The position numbers and the translations under genes are program-made. From Janthinobacterium lividum (GTDB taxonomy: Bacteria > Pseudomonadota > Gammaproteobacteria > Burkholderiales > Burkholderiaceae_D): a stretch of DNA of 64,000 nucleotides. Under the pieces are notes generated by a model that saw nothing but the letters and a program-made list of their open reading frames with translations, was not told where the DNA came from and ran no database searches. The stretch lies in the NCBI RefSeq assembly GCF_011601275.1, contig NZ_JAAOLY010000005.1, positions 248,001 through 312,000 on the forward strand, read 5' to 3'. Positions 8,469-16,886 of this stretch are shown here, piece by piece (position 1 is the first letter of the stretch; each line of letters begins with the position of its first letter).

Positions 8469-8538
8469 CCGGGGTCAGTCGCTTCGCGATCGGAATGCGT
8501 CCCATTGGGACGCATTCCCCCGCCGGGTCTGACTCCGG
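8469..8538. repeat. nested inverted repeat
   Basis: The outer arms CCGGGGTCAG (8469-8478) and CTGACTCCGG (8529-8538) pair with one mismatch. They enclose a perfect 13-base stem, GGAATGCGTCCCA (8492-8504) / TGGGACGCATTCC (8506-8518). It lies between two plus-strand genes. It differs in sequence from the GTCGGATTA repeat family. It could be a second type of repeat or an RNA structure. Confidence 0.6.
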
Positions 8539-8574
8539 TCTTCCGCTGATTTTATCTATCGACAAGGAGCATTC

Positions 8575-9573
8575 ATGACCACCTACCAACGCATCGTCCT
8601 CGCCTCGCGCCCCGCCTCCACGGAGGAAGTGCAGCCGGCGCATTTTCGTCTGGAAACTCAAGATATTCCCGCCATCACGGATGGCCAGTTGCTGGTGCGT
8701 AACCAGTACTTGTCGCTCGACCCGTACATGCGCGGGCGCATGAGCGCGAATAAAAGCTATGCGGCGCCGCAGGCGATTGATGAAACCATGATAGGCGGCA
8801 CGGTGGGCGTGGTGCTGGAATCGAAGCATCCGAAGTTTGCCGTGGGCGACACCGTCGTGGGGACTTTGGGCTGGACGGAGGTGGCCGTATCGGATGGCAC
8901 GATGCTGCGCAAGGTCGACACGACGCACATTCCTGCATCCGCCTACCTGGGTTCCGTCGGCATGCCGGGCATGACGGCCTGGTATGGCCTGAGCCAGATC
9001 ATGGCGCCGAAGTCGGGCGAAACCGTGGTCGTGTCGGCCGCCAGCGGCGCCGTGGGCAGCGTCGTGGGCCAGCTGGCAAAATTGAAAGGCTGCCGTGTCG
9101 TCGGTATCGCGGGCGGTGCGGAAAAATGCCGCTATGTTGTCGAGGAACTGGGTTTTGATGCCTGCGTCGACTACAAGGCGGGCAATCTTGAGGCCGATCT
9201 GGCGGCGGCCACGCCCGACGGCATCGACGCCATCTTTGAAAACGTGGGCGGCGCCATCTTCGATGCGGCGCTGGCGCGCACCAATGCGTTTGGCCGCGTG
9301 GCTGTGTGCGGCTGGATCGCCGGCTACAACGGCGAGCCGACGCCGCTCGACAATGCGCGCCTGATCCTCACCAACCGCCTGACCGTGCGCGGCTTTATCG
9401 TTTCCGAGCAGCCGGAATTCTGGCCGCAGGGACTGGCGGAACTGGGCAGCCTGGTGGCGACGGGCAAGCTGAAATTCCGCGAATCCGTGGCCGATGGCCT
9501 GGCCAGCGCGCCGGAAGCCTTCATCGGCTTGCTGAAAGGGCGCAACTTCGGCAAGCAACTGGTGAAGTTGTAA
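8575..9573 (+). CDS. NADP-dependent oxidoreductase, zinc-free medium-chain reductase family
   Basis: The 332-residue protein resembles CurA/leukotriene B4 12-hydroxydehydrogenase-like reductases. These reduce alpha,beta-unsaturated carbonyl compounds with NADPH. The N-terminal GroES-like domain has LVRNQYLSLDPYMRGRM; the Rossmann domain has a glycine-rich turn (SAASGAVGSVVGQLAK). There are no zinc-binding Cys/His clusters as in alcohol dehydrogenases. The end, KGRNFGKQLVKL, is typical of the family. A ribosome site (AAGGAG) precedes the ATG. The physiological substrate is unknown; detoxification of reactive aldehydes and enones is the usual suggestion. Confidence 0.9.
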   Translation: MTTYQRIVLASRPASTEEVQPAHFRLETQDIPAITDGQLLVRNQYLSLDPYMRGRMSANKSYAAPQAIDETMIGGTVGVVLESKHPKFAVGDTVVGTLGWTEVAVSDGTMLRKVDTTHIPASAYLGSVGMPGMTAWYGLSQIMAPKSGETVVVSAASGAVGSVVGQLAKLKGCRVVGIAGGAEKCRYVVEELGFDACVDYKAGNLEADLAAATPDGIDAIFENVGGAIFDAALARTNAFGRVAVCGWIAGYNGEPTPLDNARLILTNRLTVRGFIVSEQPEFWPQGLAELGSLVATGKLKFRESVADGLASAPEAFIGLLKGRNFGKQLVKL

Positions 9574-9646
9574 GCGGGCTGTTTTGAAATGACCTGGTGC
9601 GCCGCCAGTTCCTTGCCCGGCTGCGCCCGGTAGCACAGCAATGCTT

Positions 9647-10843
9647 TTAATAGATCGGCAGCGTGAAATCCTCGTCTATCCTGCGCGCCCTGGTCTTGGC
9701 GTTCGGTTGCAACAGCGACTGGATCAGGGCGCTGCCGACGCACTGTTGCAGCAGATGCGCGATGGCTATGCCGAACCGCGTCCGTACGTGCATGAGCCGG
9801 ATGAGGCGAGGGCTCAGCTCCCGCTGTGTACGCTCGGCATACGGGCGAAGGATGCGTTCGTATGCATCGAACGCCTGGGTGTGGCTCGCGCGCCTCTTGA
9901 TTTCTCCCGCCAGCACGTAGGCTCCCACCAGCGCCAGGGCCGTGCCCTTGCCCGTGAATGGCGTCGGGCAGTGCGCCGCATCGCCCAGCAAGACCAGTCG
10001 GCCTTTTGACCAGGTGGAAGCTTGCACCTGGCTCATCGGCCCGAAGTAGAAGTCCTGGACGTTATCAAGCTCGGCGATGATACGATCGGCCACCTTGCCC
10101 CGCCCCACCAGTGCCGCCCGCAGCGTCTCGCGCGGCGACGGCGTCGTCGGACTGCGCAGGCCAGGCTCAGCGGCAGGAAAGGTCATCAGCACGGTAGTTT
10201 CAGTCAAGCCACCTGGCCTGAGGTTGATCATCGTCCCGCCAATGCCGTTGACGGAGCAGGCCCAGAAGTCGTCTTCAGGCCGCCGGGGAATGTTGAAAAA
10301 CGCCATGTAGGCGCCGAGGTAACGCATGCGCGTTTCAGCGGCCAGCGCCAGGTCTCTGGTCGGCGAGCTCACGCCGTCGGCGCAGATCACCAGTTCGAAG
10401 TCCTCTGCCGTGCCATTGGCAAAGGTTGCCCGCACGCCATTTTCAATCTCTTCAACGCCACTGACGGACGTGCCAAAACGGTATTCGCAAGTGCCGTGGG
10501 TCGCATCGAACAAAATACGGGCGAAATCGCCGCGGAGGATTTCGAAATCGCAGGTCAGTCCACCGATACTACCTTTGGGAAAAACAGCCACCACCTTGCC
10601 GGCTTCGTCGAGCCACTTCTGTCCGCATTCCAGCGTGTTGCGCGCCTCGACCTGTTCCGTCAAACCCATGAGCTTGATGACCTGCTGCGCGGCATCCTTC
10701 ACATCGACGTTCTGTCCGCCGACCCTGAGCGCGTCGGCCTTTTCAACGAGCACCACGGAATAGCCATACCTGCTCAGCCACCAGGCACACGCAGGGCCGG
10801 CGATGCCGCCGCCGCAGATCAGGATTTTCTTCGTTTGTTCCAT
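9647..10843 (-). CDS. FAD-dependent monooxygenase (group A flavin hydroxylase)
   Basis: The 398-residue protein has the FAD Rossmann motif GGGIAGPACAWWLSRYG near residue 11, the DG motif (ICADGVSSPTRD) about residues 155-170, and the GD motif (LVLLGDAAHCPTPFTGKG) about residue 290. That order defines PHBH-fold monooxygenases such as TetX and aromatic hydroxylases. The substrate is not evident, and resemblance to TetX does not show tetracycline degradation. It is divergent from an AraC regulator with a 125-base gap holding promoters for both directions, so substrate-responsive induction by that regulator is likely. Confidence 0.85.
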   Translation of the reverse strand: MEQTKKILICGGGIAGPACAWWLSRYGYSVVLVEKADALRVGGQNVDVKDAAQQVIKLMGLTEQVEARNTLECGQKWLDEAGKVVAVFPKGSIGGLTCDFEILRGDFARILFDATHGTCEYRFGTSVSGVEEIENGVRATFANGTAEDFELVICADGVSSPTRDLALAAETRMRYLGAYMAFFNIPRRPEDDFWACSVNGIGGTMINLRPGGLTETTVLMTFPAAEPGLRSPTTPSPRETLRAALVGRGKVADRIIAELDNVQDFYFGPMSQVQASTWSKGRLVLLGDAAHCPTPFTGKGTALALVGAYVLAGEIKRRASHTQAFDAYERILRPYAERTQRELSPRLIRLMHVRTRFGIAIAHLLQQCVGSALIQSLLQPNAKTRARRIDEDFTLPIY

Positions 10844-10876
10844 GTGACAGCTTCCGTGGTTGTGATTTCAGCGTCC

Positions 10877-10905
10877 ATGTTAGGCGCGCCACGTGCTGGT
10901 CACAA
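10877..10905 (-). promoter_or_regulatory. candidate promoter of the FAD monooxygenase
   Basis: On the minus strand TTGTGA (10905-10900) and TAACAT (10882-10877) are separated by 17 bases. Each matches the consensus at four of six positions. The transcript would start about 27 bases before the ATG at 10843. Confidence 0.4.
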
Positions 10906-10920
10906 TGAGCCAACAGGCCA

Positions 10921-10929
10921 TGTTATATT
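10921..10929 (+). promoter_or_regulatory. candidate extended -10 promoter of the araC-type gene
   Basis: TGTTATATT contains an extended -10 (TGN before TATATT). No convincing -35 lies upstream, which is usual for this class. The start would fall about 33 bases before the ATG at 10969. Confidence 0.35.
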
Positions 10930-10968
10930 GAATTCTTGCCACTGATTCTGACCCTTGAAAGGTACCCG

Positions 10969-11769
10969 ATGCCTGTTTTCAGCGACGACTCGTCCAGCGA
11001 CTGGGAAGATCCCGACTCCGTGCCAAGGCCGGTGGTTACGCTTGGCGCCGTTGGCCGGGAGATGGATAGCCACAAGGAGGCGGGCTTCCATCAGCATCGA
11101 AAAGGCCAGTTCCTGCTCTGGATGCGGGGCGTGCTCACCTGCGAGGTCGACGGCGGCTTCTGGCTGGTGCCGCCGGGGAGCGCCATTTGGGTACCAGGCG
11201 GCACACAACATCGAATGGATGGGGCCGGCACGGTCGATTGTTATGTGGTGTATGTCGATCCTGCGGTGGGCGACGCGTTGCCGCGGGAGTGCTGCAGCTT
11301 GTCGACCACGCCGCTGCTGCGTGAATTGGTGATCCGTTCAGCGGCATTGCCAATGCGCTATGAAGAGGGCGGCATGGCGTCACGCGTGATGACACTGCTT
11401 CTCGACGAAATGGCGTTGGCGCAGCCCGGCCAGGTTCATCTTCCCCTGACGCCAGACAAGCGGCTACGCAAACTGGTCGAGTGGATCATGGCGCGTCCGT
11501 CCGATCCAGGCAACATCGAATCGTGGGCGCAGCGGATGGGCATCAGTGCGCGCACGCTGTCACGCCTGGTGTCCCGGGAAACCGGCATGAGTTTCGGACG
11601 CTGGCGCAGGCAACTGCATATCCTGCTCGCCTTGCAATGGATGGCCAGGGGTGCCACGGTCCAGCATGTCGCAGAGGGCCTGGGCTACGAAAACGCGAGC
11701 AATTTTGTCGTCATGTTTCGCAAAATACTCGGTGAAACACCTGGACGTTACTTGAAATCGAACGCTTGA
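10969..11769 (+). CDS. AraC family transcriptional regulator
   Basis: The 266-residue protein has an N-terminal cupin-like sensing domain (FHQHRKGQFLLWMRGVLTCE, and a PPGSAIWVPGGTQHRM turn) and a C-terminal pair of helix-turn-helix motifs (WAQRMGISARTLSRLVSRET; VQHVAEGLGYENASNFVVMF), ending in the usual GETPGRYLK. The cupin domain suggests it binds a small ligand directly. GAAAGG precedes the ATG at 10969; a TTG 11 codons upstream is less likely. It is divergent from the FAD monooxygenase, which is the probable target. Confidence 0.88.
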   Translation: MPVFSDDSSSDWEDPDSVPRPVVTLGAVGREMDSHKEAGFHQHRKGQFLLWMRGVLTCEVDGGFWLVPPGSAIWVPGGTQHRMDGAGTVDCYVVYVDPAVGDALPRECCSLSTTPLLRELVIRSAALPMRYEEGGMASRVMTLLLDEMALAQPGQVHLPLTPDKRLRKLVEWIMARPSDPGNIESWAQRMGISARTLSRLVSRETGMSFGRWRRQLHILLALQWMARGATVQHVAEGLGYENASNFVVMFRKILGETPGRYLKSNA

Positions 11770-11837
11770 GCCGCACCGCCTGCCAAGGCGTGGCGCGCCG
11801 TGCGACAATGGCGGCCCCTCTCTTATTGCCGCATGCC

Positions 11838-12263
11838 ATGACCAAGCACACCATCCGCCTCGGCGACTGGGCCACACTGGGCCCCGACGCCACCGCCATT
11901 CGTTTTGAAGTTTTCGTCGATGAACAGAAAGTGCCGGCCGAGATCGAACTCGACGACATGGACACCGTCTGCCTGCACGCCGTCGCCTATGACGATGCCG
12001 GCAACGCCATCGGCACGGGCCGGCTATTGCCAGACGGCCACATCGGCCGCATGGCCGTGCGCCAGCCGGGCCGCGGCAAGGGCGTGGGTGGCGCCATTTT
12101 GACCTTGCTGATGGAGAAAGCCCGCGAACGCGGCGATGCAGCGGTGGTGCTGAACGCACAAACCGTGGCTGCGCCATTCTATGCGCGCCACGGTTTCGCG
12201 CAGCAGGGGGAGCAGTTTGAAGAGGCGGGGATTGCGCATGTGGAGATGCGGCTGGTGTTCTAG
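11838..12263 (+). CDS. GNAT family N-acetyltransferase
   Basis: The protein of 141 residues has the acetyl-CoA binding signature VRQPGRGKGVGGAILTLLM, where the R/QxxGxG/A turn holds the CoA pyrophosphate. The family's final strand and helix follow (NAQTVAAPFYARHGF). The N-terminal FEVFVDEQKVPAEIELDDMD is typical of ElaA/YjcF-like acetyltransferases. The acceptor is unknown. I chose the ATG at 11838, although its ribosome site is poor; the frame is open from 11766. It ends in a perfect palindromic repeat shared with the convergent sugar permease gene. Confidence 0.85.
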   Translation: MTKHTIRLGDWATLGPDATAIRFEVFVDEQKVPAEIELDDMDTVCLHAVAYDDAGNAIGTGRLLPDGHIGRMAVRQPGRGKGVGGAILTLLMEKARERGDAAVVLNAQTVAAPFYARHGFAQQGEQFEEAGIAHVEMRLVF

Positions 12264-12305
12264 GGTGTTGTCGGATTACGCGCGTAGCGCTAATCCGACA
12301 ACACC
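12264..12305. repeat. REP-like palindrome, unit 2 (perfect 15-base stem)
   Basis: GGTGTTGTCGGATTA (12264-12278) and TAATCCGACAACACC (12291-12305) are perfectly complementary, with further pairing of GCGC inside the loop. It starts on the base after the acetyltransferase stop codon and ends eight bases before the convergent permease stop, so it is well placed to end both transcripts or protect their 3' ends. Confidence 0.85.
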
Positions 12306-12312
12306 AGCACAA

Positions 12313-13323
12313 TCAGTTCTGCGCGTGCGACTGGCGCCATTTGTCGAGGATCACGGCCAGCACGATCACGACACCCTTGGCCACATACTGCCAGAACGAC
12401 GACAGGCCCAAAATCGTCAAGCCATTGTTCATCACGCCGATGATCAGGGCGCCGATGACGGTGCCCCAGACGGAACCCACGCCGCCCATCAGGCTCGTGC
12501 CGCCCAGCACGACGGCCGCAATCGCATCGAGTTCATAGCCCGTGCCCCAGTTGCCGTTGGCCGCATACAGACGGCTGGCCGACATGGCGCCGCCCAGGCC
12601 GGCGAACAGGCCGCTGATCGTGTAGACAAACATCAGCACGAGGCCGACCTTGATACCCGTCAAACGGGCCGCCTGGATATTGCCGCCGACAGCGTAGATA
12701 TGCAGGCCCAGGGTGGTCTTGCGCAGGATGAACCATGTCAGCACGACGACGGCGGCCGCCAGCCAGATCAGCCAGGGCACGGCCAGGAAGCTGCCGTTAC
12801 CCATCCATTCGAAGCTTGGGATTTCCGTGTTCAGCACGCTGGTGCCGTCAGCCAGCAGGTAGGCCGCGCCGCGCAGGGCTGTCATGGTGCCCAAGGTCAC
12901 TACGAAGGGGTTCAGGCCGACGAGGGCGACGAGCACGCCATTGAGCGCGCCCAGCAGCAGGCCGACGATGATGAAAGTGGGGATCGAAAAGCCGGCGAAC
13001 TGGGCCGACAGCGACATCAGCATGCCTGCCACGGCCGAGACGGCCAAGACGGAACCGACGGACAGGTCGATGCCGCTGGTCAGAATGACGAAGGTCATGC
13101 CGGACGCCAGCACGATGTTGATCGATACCTGGCGGAAGATGTTCATGGTGTTATTGCTGGTCATGAACGTCGACGTGCCGTCGGCCGAGAAGTACACGGT
13201 CAGGCCATACATGGCCAGGTACAGCACCACCAGCACGGGCAGCATGCCCAGGCGGCGCATCAGGTTCGAGGCATTGAAGGGTTCGCCGGCGCGTGCGGCG
13301 CCGCTGGTGGTACTCGTTGTCAT
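12313..13323 (-). CDS. sugar ABC transporter permease (RbsC-like)
   Basis: This 336-residue inner-membrane protein has about eight to ten hydrophobic segments and the BPD_transp_2 pattern of RbsC/XylH permeases (TFVILTSGIDLSVGSVLAVS; GLNPFVVTLGTMTALRGAAYL). It forms the channel for the importer whose ATPase and binding protein are encoded just upstream. It is the last gene of the pentose operon, 36 bases after the ATPase gene. The specificity of this permease class lies in the binding protein, and ribose, xylose or a related sugar is likely. Confidence 0.9.
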   Translation of the reverse strand: MTTSTTSGAARAGEPFNASNLMRRLGMLPVLVVLYLAMYGLTVYFSADGTSTFMTSNNTMNIFRQVSINIVLASGMTFVILTSGIDLSVGSVLAVSAVAGMLMSLSAQFAGFSIPTFIIVGLLLGALNGVLVALVGLNPFVVTLGTMTALRGAAYLLADGTSVLNTEIPSFEWMGNGSFLAVPWLIWLAAAVVVLTWFILRKTTLGLHIYAVGGNIQAARLTGIKVGLVLMFVYTISGLFAGLGGAMSASRLYAANGNWGTGYELDAIAAVVLGGTSLMGGVGSVWGTVIGALIIGVMNNGLTILGLSSFWQYVAKGVVIVLAVILDKWRQSHAQN

Positions 13324-13359
13324 GTTAATTCTCCTGAATAATTATGCTAATGCTTATTT

Positions 13360-14859
13360 TTATGCCGCTTCCAGATGGGTGGCATAGGCAAGGATGTTTT
13401 CCTGCGTGATATCGTCGCCCGTCACTTCGCCCGTCAGGCGTCCTTCGCACATCACCATCACGCGGTCGCAAATACCGACCAGCTCGGCCAGTTCGCTGGA
13501 AATGCACAGCACGGCCGTACCCGCATCCGCCAGCTGGTGGATGATCTTGTAAATTTCGCTCTTCGCGCCCACGTCCACGCCGCGCGTCGGTTCGTCGAGG
13601 ATGAGGACTTTCGGGGCGATGGCCAGCCAGCGCGCCAGCAAGACTTTCTGCTGGTTGCCGCCGGACAGTCCGCCCACGATGCCGTCCGGTCCCGACACTT
13701 TCACATTGAGGTTGGCTATCGCCTCGCGCGTGAGCTGGGTCAGGGCGCCACGGTTGACCACGCCCGCCGTCGCATGCTTGGACAGGATATTCATCGACAT
13801 GTTTTCCATGGCCGACAATTGCATGAACAGGCCCAGGCTCTTGCGGTCTTCGGGCAGGTAACCGATGCCGTGGCGGATGGCTGCCAGCGGCCGGTGGATG
13901 TGCACTTCCTGGCCATCGAGCCACACTTGTCCCGTTTGTTTCTTGTCGGCGCCAAAGATCAGGCGCGCCAGTTCCGTGCGGCCCGCACCGACGAGGCCGG
14001 CAAGACCCGTCACTTCGCCCGCATGCAAGGTGAACGAAGCAGGCTTGACCTTGCCGCCGCCCACGTTTTCCACGCGCAAGCGCTCGGCGCCCCGCGTGGT
14101 GCGCCGCTGGTGCGAATAAAAGTCGTCGGCGGGGCGGCCCACCATCATTTGCACGACTTTCTTTTGATCCAGTTCATCCTTGCCCAGCTCGCCCACATAG
14201 GCTCCGTCGCGCAGCACCGTGATGCGGCGCGCCAGGCGTTCCACTTCGGCCATGCGGTGGCTGATGTACAGCACGGCCAGGCCCTTGTCGCGCTGTTCTT
14301 CGATGATGCGGAATAATTGTTCTGTTTCCCGGTCGGACAGGGCGGCAGTGGGCTCGTCCATGATCAGGATGCGGCTTTCGTGCACGAGGGCGCGGGCGAT
14401 TTCCACCTGCTGCTGCTCGGCGATCGACAGGGTAGCGACCATGGTGTCGGCGTCGAAACGGGAACCGAGGTCGGCCAGGATGGCGTTCGTGCGCGCACGC
14501 ATTTCGCCGCCCTTGACGGTCCAGAATGGTCCTTTCGGCTCGCTGCCCATGAAGACGTTCTGCGCCACCGTCATGTTCTTGGCCACGCTGAGTTCCTGGT
14601 AGATCAGGTTGATGCCCAGCGCGCGTGCCTCGCCCGGGTTGCGGATGCGGATCGGCTTGCCGTCGAGAATGATCTCGCCCGCGTCCGGCGTGTAGACGCC
14701 GGATAAAATCTTCATCAGGGTGCTCTTGCCGGCGCCATTTTCGCCCATCACGGCATGGATTTCACCGCTGCGCACCGTCAGGTGCACGCCGCGCAGCGCG
14801 CGCGTGGCGCCAAAGCGCTTCTCGATGCCGCGCATTTCAAAAATAATATTGTCGCTCAT
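13360..14859 (-). CDS. sugar ABC transporter ATP-binding protein (RbsA-like, two ATPase domains)
   Basis: This 499-residue protein is a tandem ATPase. The first domain (about 1-240) has a full Walker A, GENGAGKSTLMK, and the signature LSIAEQQQVEIARAL. The second (about 255-499) has the degenerate P loop GLVGAGRTE usual for RbsA/XylG/MglA and the signature LSGGNQQKVLLARWL. It powers uptake through the adjacent permease. It sits 83 bases downstream of the binding-protein gene. Confidence 0.92.
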   Translation of the reverse strand: MSDNIIFEMRGIEKRFGATRALRGVHLTVRSGEIHAVMGENGAGKSTLMKILSGVYTPDAGEIILDGKPIRIRNPGEARALGINLIYQELSVAKNMTVAQNVFMGSEPKGPFWTVKGGEMRARTNAILADLGSRFDADTMVATLSIAEQQQVEIARALVHESRILIMDEPTAALSDRETEQLFRIIEEQRDKGLAVLYISHRMAEVERLARRITVLRDGAYVGELGKDELDQKKVVQMMVGRPADDFYSHQRRTTRGAERLRVENVGGGKVKPASFTLHAGEVTGLAGLVGAGRTELARLIFGADKKQTGQVWLDGQEVHIHRPLAAIRHGIGYLPEDRKSLGLFMQLSAMENMSMNILSKHATAGVVNRGALTQLTREAIANLNVKVSGPDGIVGGLSGGNQQKVLLARWLAIAPKVLILDEPTRGVDVGAKSEIYKIIHQLADAGTAVLCISSELAELVGICDRVMVMCEGRLTGEVTGDDITQENILAYATHLEAA

Positions 14860-14942
14860 GACTGTCCTTCCTTGCTTTTGAAACTGTTGCCCGCCCTTGG
14901 GCCGGGGCCGGGGCGGGCAACACGTGGTTCAGGTCAGGCAGA

Positions 14943-15878
14943 TCAGTTCTTTACCCAGCCCGTATAGGTGGCGACGTTTTCCTTGGTGATGGCCGGGGTC
15001 GGCAACAGCACCATCGTCTGTTTTGGCGTGCGGCCGTTCATGATGTCGTAGCCCATCTGCACGGCGTCGGTCGCCATGCGGTACGGGTTTTGCGCCGAGG
15101 TGGCGGCGAACAGGCCAGCCTTGTTCTTCAGGGCGTTCTGGCCATCGGGCGCGCCATCGACGGCCGTGATCAGTTTCACGTCCGTGCGCTTCGATTGCTT
15201 GATCGCCAGTTCGGCGCCGATACCGGTCGGATCGTTGATGGCGAACACGCCGTCGATCTTCGGATAGGCCGTCAGCAGGTTCGACATCACGGTCATGCCG
15301 CCGTCGCGGCTGCCGCCGGCGTTCTGGTTGTCGGACAGGATCTTGATGTCCTTGAACGCAGCCAGGGTTTTCTTGCAGCCGTTGACACGGTCGATCACGG
15401 ACGTGACCGGCGGGCCGTTCAGGATCACGACATTGCCCTTGCCGCCGATCTGCTTGGCCAGGTATGCGCACGACACGTCGCCAGCCATGGTGTTGTCGGA
15501 CATCACGGTGGCCGAAGCACCTACGGCGCCTACGTCGACGGCGATCACGACCACGCCCGCATTGCGCGCTTTCTTGATGGCAGGGGCGATGCCCTTGGAA
15601 TCGACGGCGTTCAGGATGATGATGTCGGTCTTGTTGGCAATAAAGTTTTCAATCTGGTCCACCTGGGTGTTCAAGTCATACTTGCTGGAAACAGTGGTGA
15701 CTTTCACGCCAGGGCCGCCCAGCTTTTTCGCGCTTTCTTCCGCGCCGCGGCCAATGGCGACAAAAAACGGGTTGGCCAGGTCGCCCACGCTCACGCCGAT
15801 GGATTTCAGCGGTTTGTCAGCGGCGAAAGCGCCGCAGGCGGCGGACAACAGCAGGGAGGCGGTAATGACTTTTTTCAT
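14943..15878 (-). CDS. sugar ABC transporter periplasmic substrate-binding protein (RbsB-like)
   Basis: The 311-residue precursor has a cleavable signal peptide (MKKVITASLLLSAACGAFAA). The mature protein is a type 1 periplasmic-binding fold of the Peripla_BP_4 family (IGVSVGDLANPFFVAIGRGA; IIILNAVDSKGIAPAIKKA; VFAINDPTGIGAELAIKQS). It captures a sugar, probably a pentose judged by the co-transcribed xylulokinase and transaldolase. I chose the ATG at 15878, with TTGGAGA just upstream, over one four codons earlier. It is encoded between the transaldolase and ATPase genes. Confidence 0.9.
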   Translation of the reverse strand: MKKVITASLLLSAACGAFAADKPLKSIGVSVGDLANPFFVAIGRGAEESAKKLGGPGVKVTTVSSKYDLNTQVDQIENFIANKTDIIILNAVDSKGIAPAIKKARNAGVVVIAVDVGAVGASATVMSDNTMAGDVSCAYLAKQIGGKGNVVILNGPPVTSVIDRVNGCKKTLAAFKDIKILSDNQNAGGSRDGGMTVMSNLLTAYPKIDGVFAINDPTGIGAELAIKQSKRTDVKLITAVDGAPDGQNALKNKAGLFAATSAQNPYRMATDAVQMGYDIMNGRTPKQTMVLLPTPAITKENVATYTGWVKN

Positions 15879-15933
15879 GTGGATCTCCAAGGGTTTTTAT
15901 TGTGAAAAACAAACGGTGCTACGGGTGAAAAAC

Positions 15934-16884
15934 TTATTGATTACGTAATTTCTCGATCATGGCGTCCAGCTTGCCCGCATCGACGGCAAAGCCGCGGATG
16001 CCTTCGGCCAGCTTTTCGGTGGCCATCGCGTCGTCATTCAAGGCGTAGCGGAAAGCGGCCTCGTCATACGTGACGGCCGGCTGTGCCGCGCCCAGGTCGC
16101 CGCCCAGTGCGCGCTCGAACGGAGCGTCAAGCGCTTCCAGCTTGGCCAGCAGGTCGGGGCTGATGGTCAGCAAGTCGCAGCCGGACAGGGCCGTGATCTG
16201 GCCCACGTTGCGGAAGCTGGCGCCCATCACTTGCGTGGCGATGCCATGTTGTTTGTAGTAATTGAAGATGCGCGTTACCGACTGTACACCTGGATCGTTG
16301 GACAGGCTGCGCGCCGCTTCGTCCCATGCCGCACCCATGGACTTCTTGTGCCAGTCGTAGATGCGGCCCACAAATGGCGAAATCAGGCGCACTTTCGCGT
16401 CGGCGCAGGCGACGGCCTGGCAAAACGCGAACAGCAGGGTCAGGTTGCAAAAGATGCCGTCTTTTTCCAGCTCGCGCGCCGCCTGGATGCCTTCCCAGGT
16501 GGCGGCGACCTTGATCAGCACGCGCTCGCGACGAATGCCGGCTTGCTCATACAGGGCGATCAGGCGGCGCCCGCGGGCGATGGTGGCGTCGCGGTCAAAG
16601 CTCAAACGGGCGTCGACTTCCGTCGATACGCGGCCCGGCACGACCTTCAAAATTTCCAGGCCGAAGCGCACCAGCACCTGGTCGACGATATCGTCCAGCG
16701 ATGCATGCTTGTGGGCGGCGACAGTGCTTTCCAGCAAGGGTGCGTAATCGGGCTGCAGCACGGCTTTTAAAATCAGCGATGGATTGGTGGTGGCGTCCTG
16801 CGGCGCGAAGCGCGCCAGTTGCAGGAAGTCGCCCGTGTCGGCGACGACGGTGCTGTACTGTTTTAATTGTTGCAGCTGATTCAT
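15934..16884 (-). CDS. tal: transaldolase (TalB family)
   Basis: The 316-residue enzyme moves a dihydroxyacetone unit between sugar phosphates in the non-oxidative pentose phosphate pathway. The Schiff-base Lys is in the motif [16 protein letters not shown] near residue 130. The N-terminal [12 protein letters not shown] contains the family Asp, and [13 protein letters not shown] is the second signature. The length is typical of TalB. It lies immediately after xylulokinase (two-base gap), so xylulose 5-phosphate formed by that kinase can enter central metabolism with transketolase encoded elsewhere. Confidence 0.93.
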   Translation of the reverse strand: MNQLQQLKQYSTVVADTGDFLQLARFAPQDATTNPSLILKAVLQPDYAPLLESTVAAHKHASLDDIVDQVLVRFGLEILKVVPGRVSTEVDARLSFDRDATIARGRRLIALYEQAGIRRERVLIKVAATWEGIQAARELEKDGIFCNLTLLFAFCQAVACADAKVRLISPFVGRIYDWHKKSMGAAWDEAARSLSNDPGVQSVTRIFNYYKQHGIATQVMGASFRNVGQITALSGCDLLTISPDLLAKLEALDAPFERALGGDLGAAQPAVTYDEAAFRYALNDDAMATEKLAEGIRGFAVDAGKLDAMIEKLRNQ

Positions 16885-16886
16885 TA

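Noticed and set aside
9647..10843. Calling the FAD monooxygenase a tetracycline-inactivating TetX enzyme
   Set aside because: The shared motifs define the whole flavin hydroxylase class and do not identify the substrate.
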